Source of the DNA: Stutzerimonas stutzeri
Lineage (GTDB): Bacteria; Pseudomonadota; Gammaproteobacteria; Pseudomonadales; Pseudomonadaceae
Assembly: GCA_002345575.1 (NCBI GenBank)
Contig: DDVX01000018.1
Span: forward strand, 62,001-126,000
DNA length: 64,000 nt
Direction: 5' to 3'
The position numbers were made by a program, and so were the translations under genes. How positions within the stretch are numbered: the first letter of the stretch is position 1; each line of letters starts with the position of its first letter. Below the pieces are notes generated by a model, which was not told the DNA's origin, searched no databases, and saw only the letters and a list, made by a program, of their open reading frames with translations. Positions 63,946 through 64,000 of this stretch are shown here, piece by piece.

Positions 63946-64000
63946 CCGGCCTGATCAGTCAGGCTCCAGTCAAGCCCGACTATGCTTCGGCCGAGAACGG

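Noticed and set aside
33697..64000. Search for a second ssrA 3'-end repeat (attR)
   Set aside because: No repeat of the CCCCCCGGCTCCACCA end was seen by eye; this needs a computed search, so no right border is claimed.

Overview
The window reads as a chromosome segment of a Pseudomonas-type gammaproteobacterium (Pseudomonas sensu lato, possibly the stutzeri/Stutzerimonas side; the species cannot be fixed from sequence reading alone). The first half follows the gene order I know from P. aeruginosa and P. putida: infB-nusA-rimP-tRNA-fMet-tRNA-Leu-secG-tpiA-glmM-folP-ftsH, yhbY, a DUF4149 protein, greA-carB-carA-dapB-dnaJ-dnaK-grpE, recN, fur, bamE, rnfH-ratA, smpB, lldR, lldP-lldD-dld and ssrA. 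Most of this is on the minus strand and GC-rich. Recognisable control signals include a sigma-32 promoter before grpE, a LexA box before recN, LldR-type operators around lldR/lldP, and several hairpin terminators.

ssrA (tmRNA, 33306-33696) marks a sharp change. A P4-type integrase gene starts 173 bp after its CCA end, as expected for an island that uses the tmRNA gene as attachment site. From there to the window end the content is accessory. No second copy of the ssrA 3' end was seen by eye, so the right border probably lies outside.

Accessory layout: (1) 33.9-36.8 kb integrase, AlpA-like excisionase/regulator and an unknown protein; (2) 37.1-44.3 kb a tight four-gene operon of a MmeI-like adenine methyltransferase, a YhcG/DUF1016 PD-(D/E)XK nuclease, an SF2 helicase and a T5orf172 GIY-YIG nuclease, with each stop overlapping the next start; this is the best candidate for an undescribed restriction/defence system; (3) 44.3-47.4 kb a XerC/D-like recombinase and a separate compact operon with an Integrase_1-type recombinase, a lone core-binding-domain-like protein and an unknown protein; (4) 47.4-48.2 kb a gene-free GC-rich stretch; (5) 48237-49891 a complete IS1182-family element inserted in a small palindromic repeat with a GGCC duplication; (6) 49.9-57.9 kb nfxB facing mexC-mexD-oprJ plus an SmvA-like MFS pump in one operon; (7) 58.0-58.7 kb debris (integrase remnant, repeats); (8) 58.7-62.6 kb a Gabija-like pair (OLD/TOPRIM ATPase-nuclease plus UvrD-like helicase); (9) 62.6-64.0 kb an IS3 remnant, a 45-aa membrane peptide and a putative DNA-binding protein that may begin another module.

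The core half covers translation (infB, nusA, rimP, smpB, ssrA), protein quality control (ftsH, grpE-dnaK-dnaJ), cell-wall and folate precursors, pyrimidine/arginine precursor supply (carAB) and lactate use. The accessory half combines two likely anti-phage systems with a biocide/antibiotic efflux block, interspersed with recombinases and insertion-sequence traces. One core oddity is the absence of rlmE (ftsJ), normally next to ftsH.
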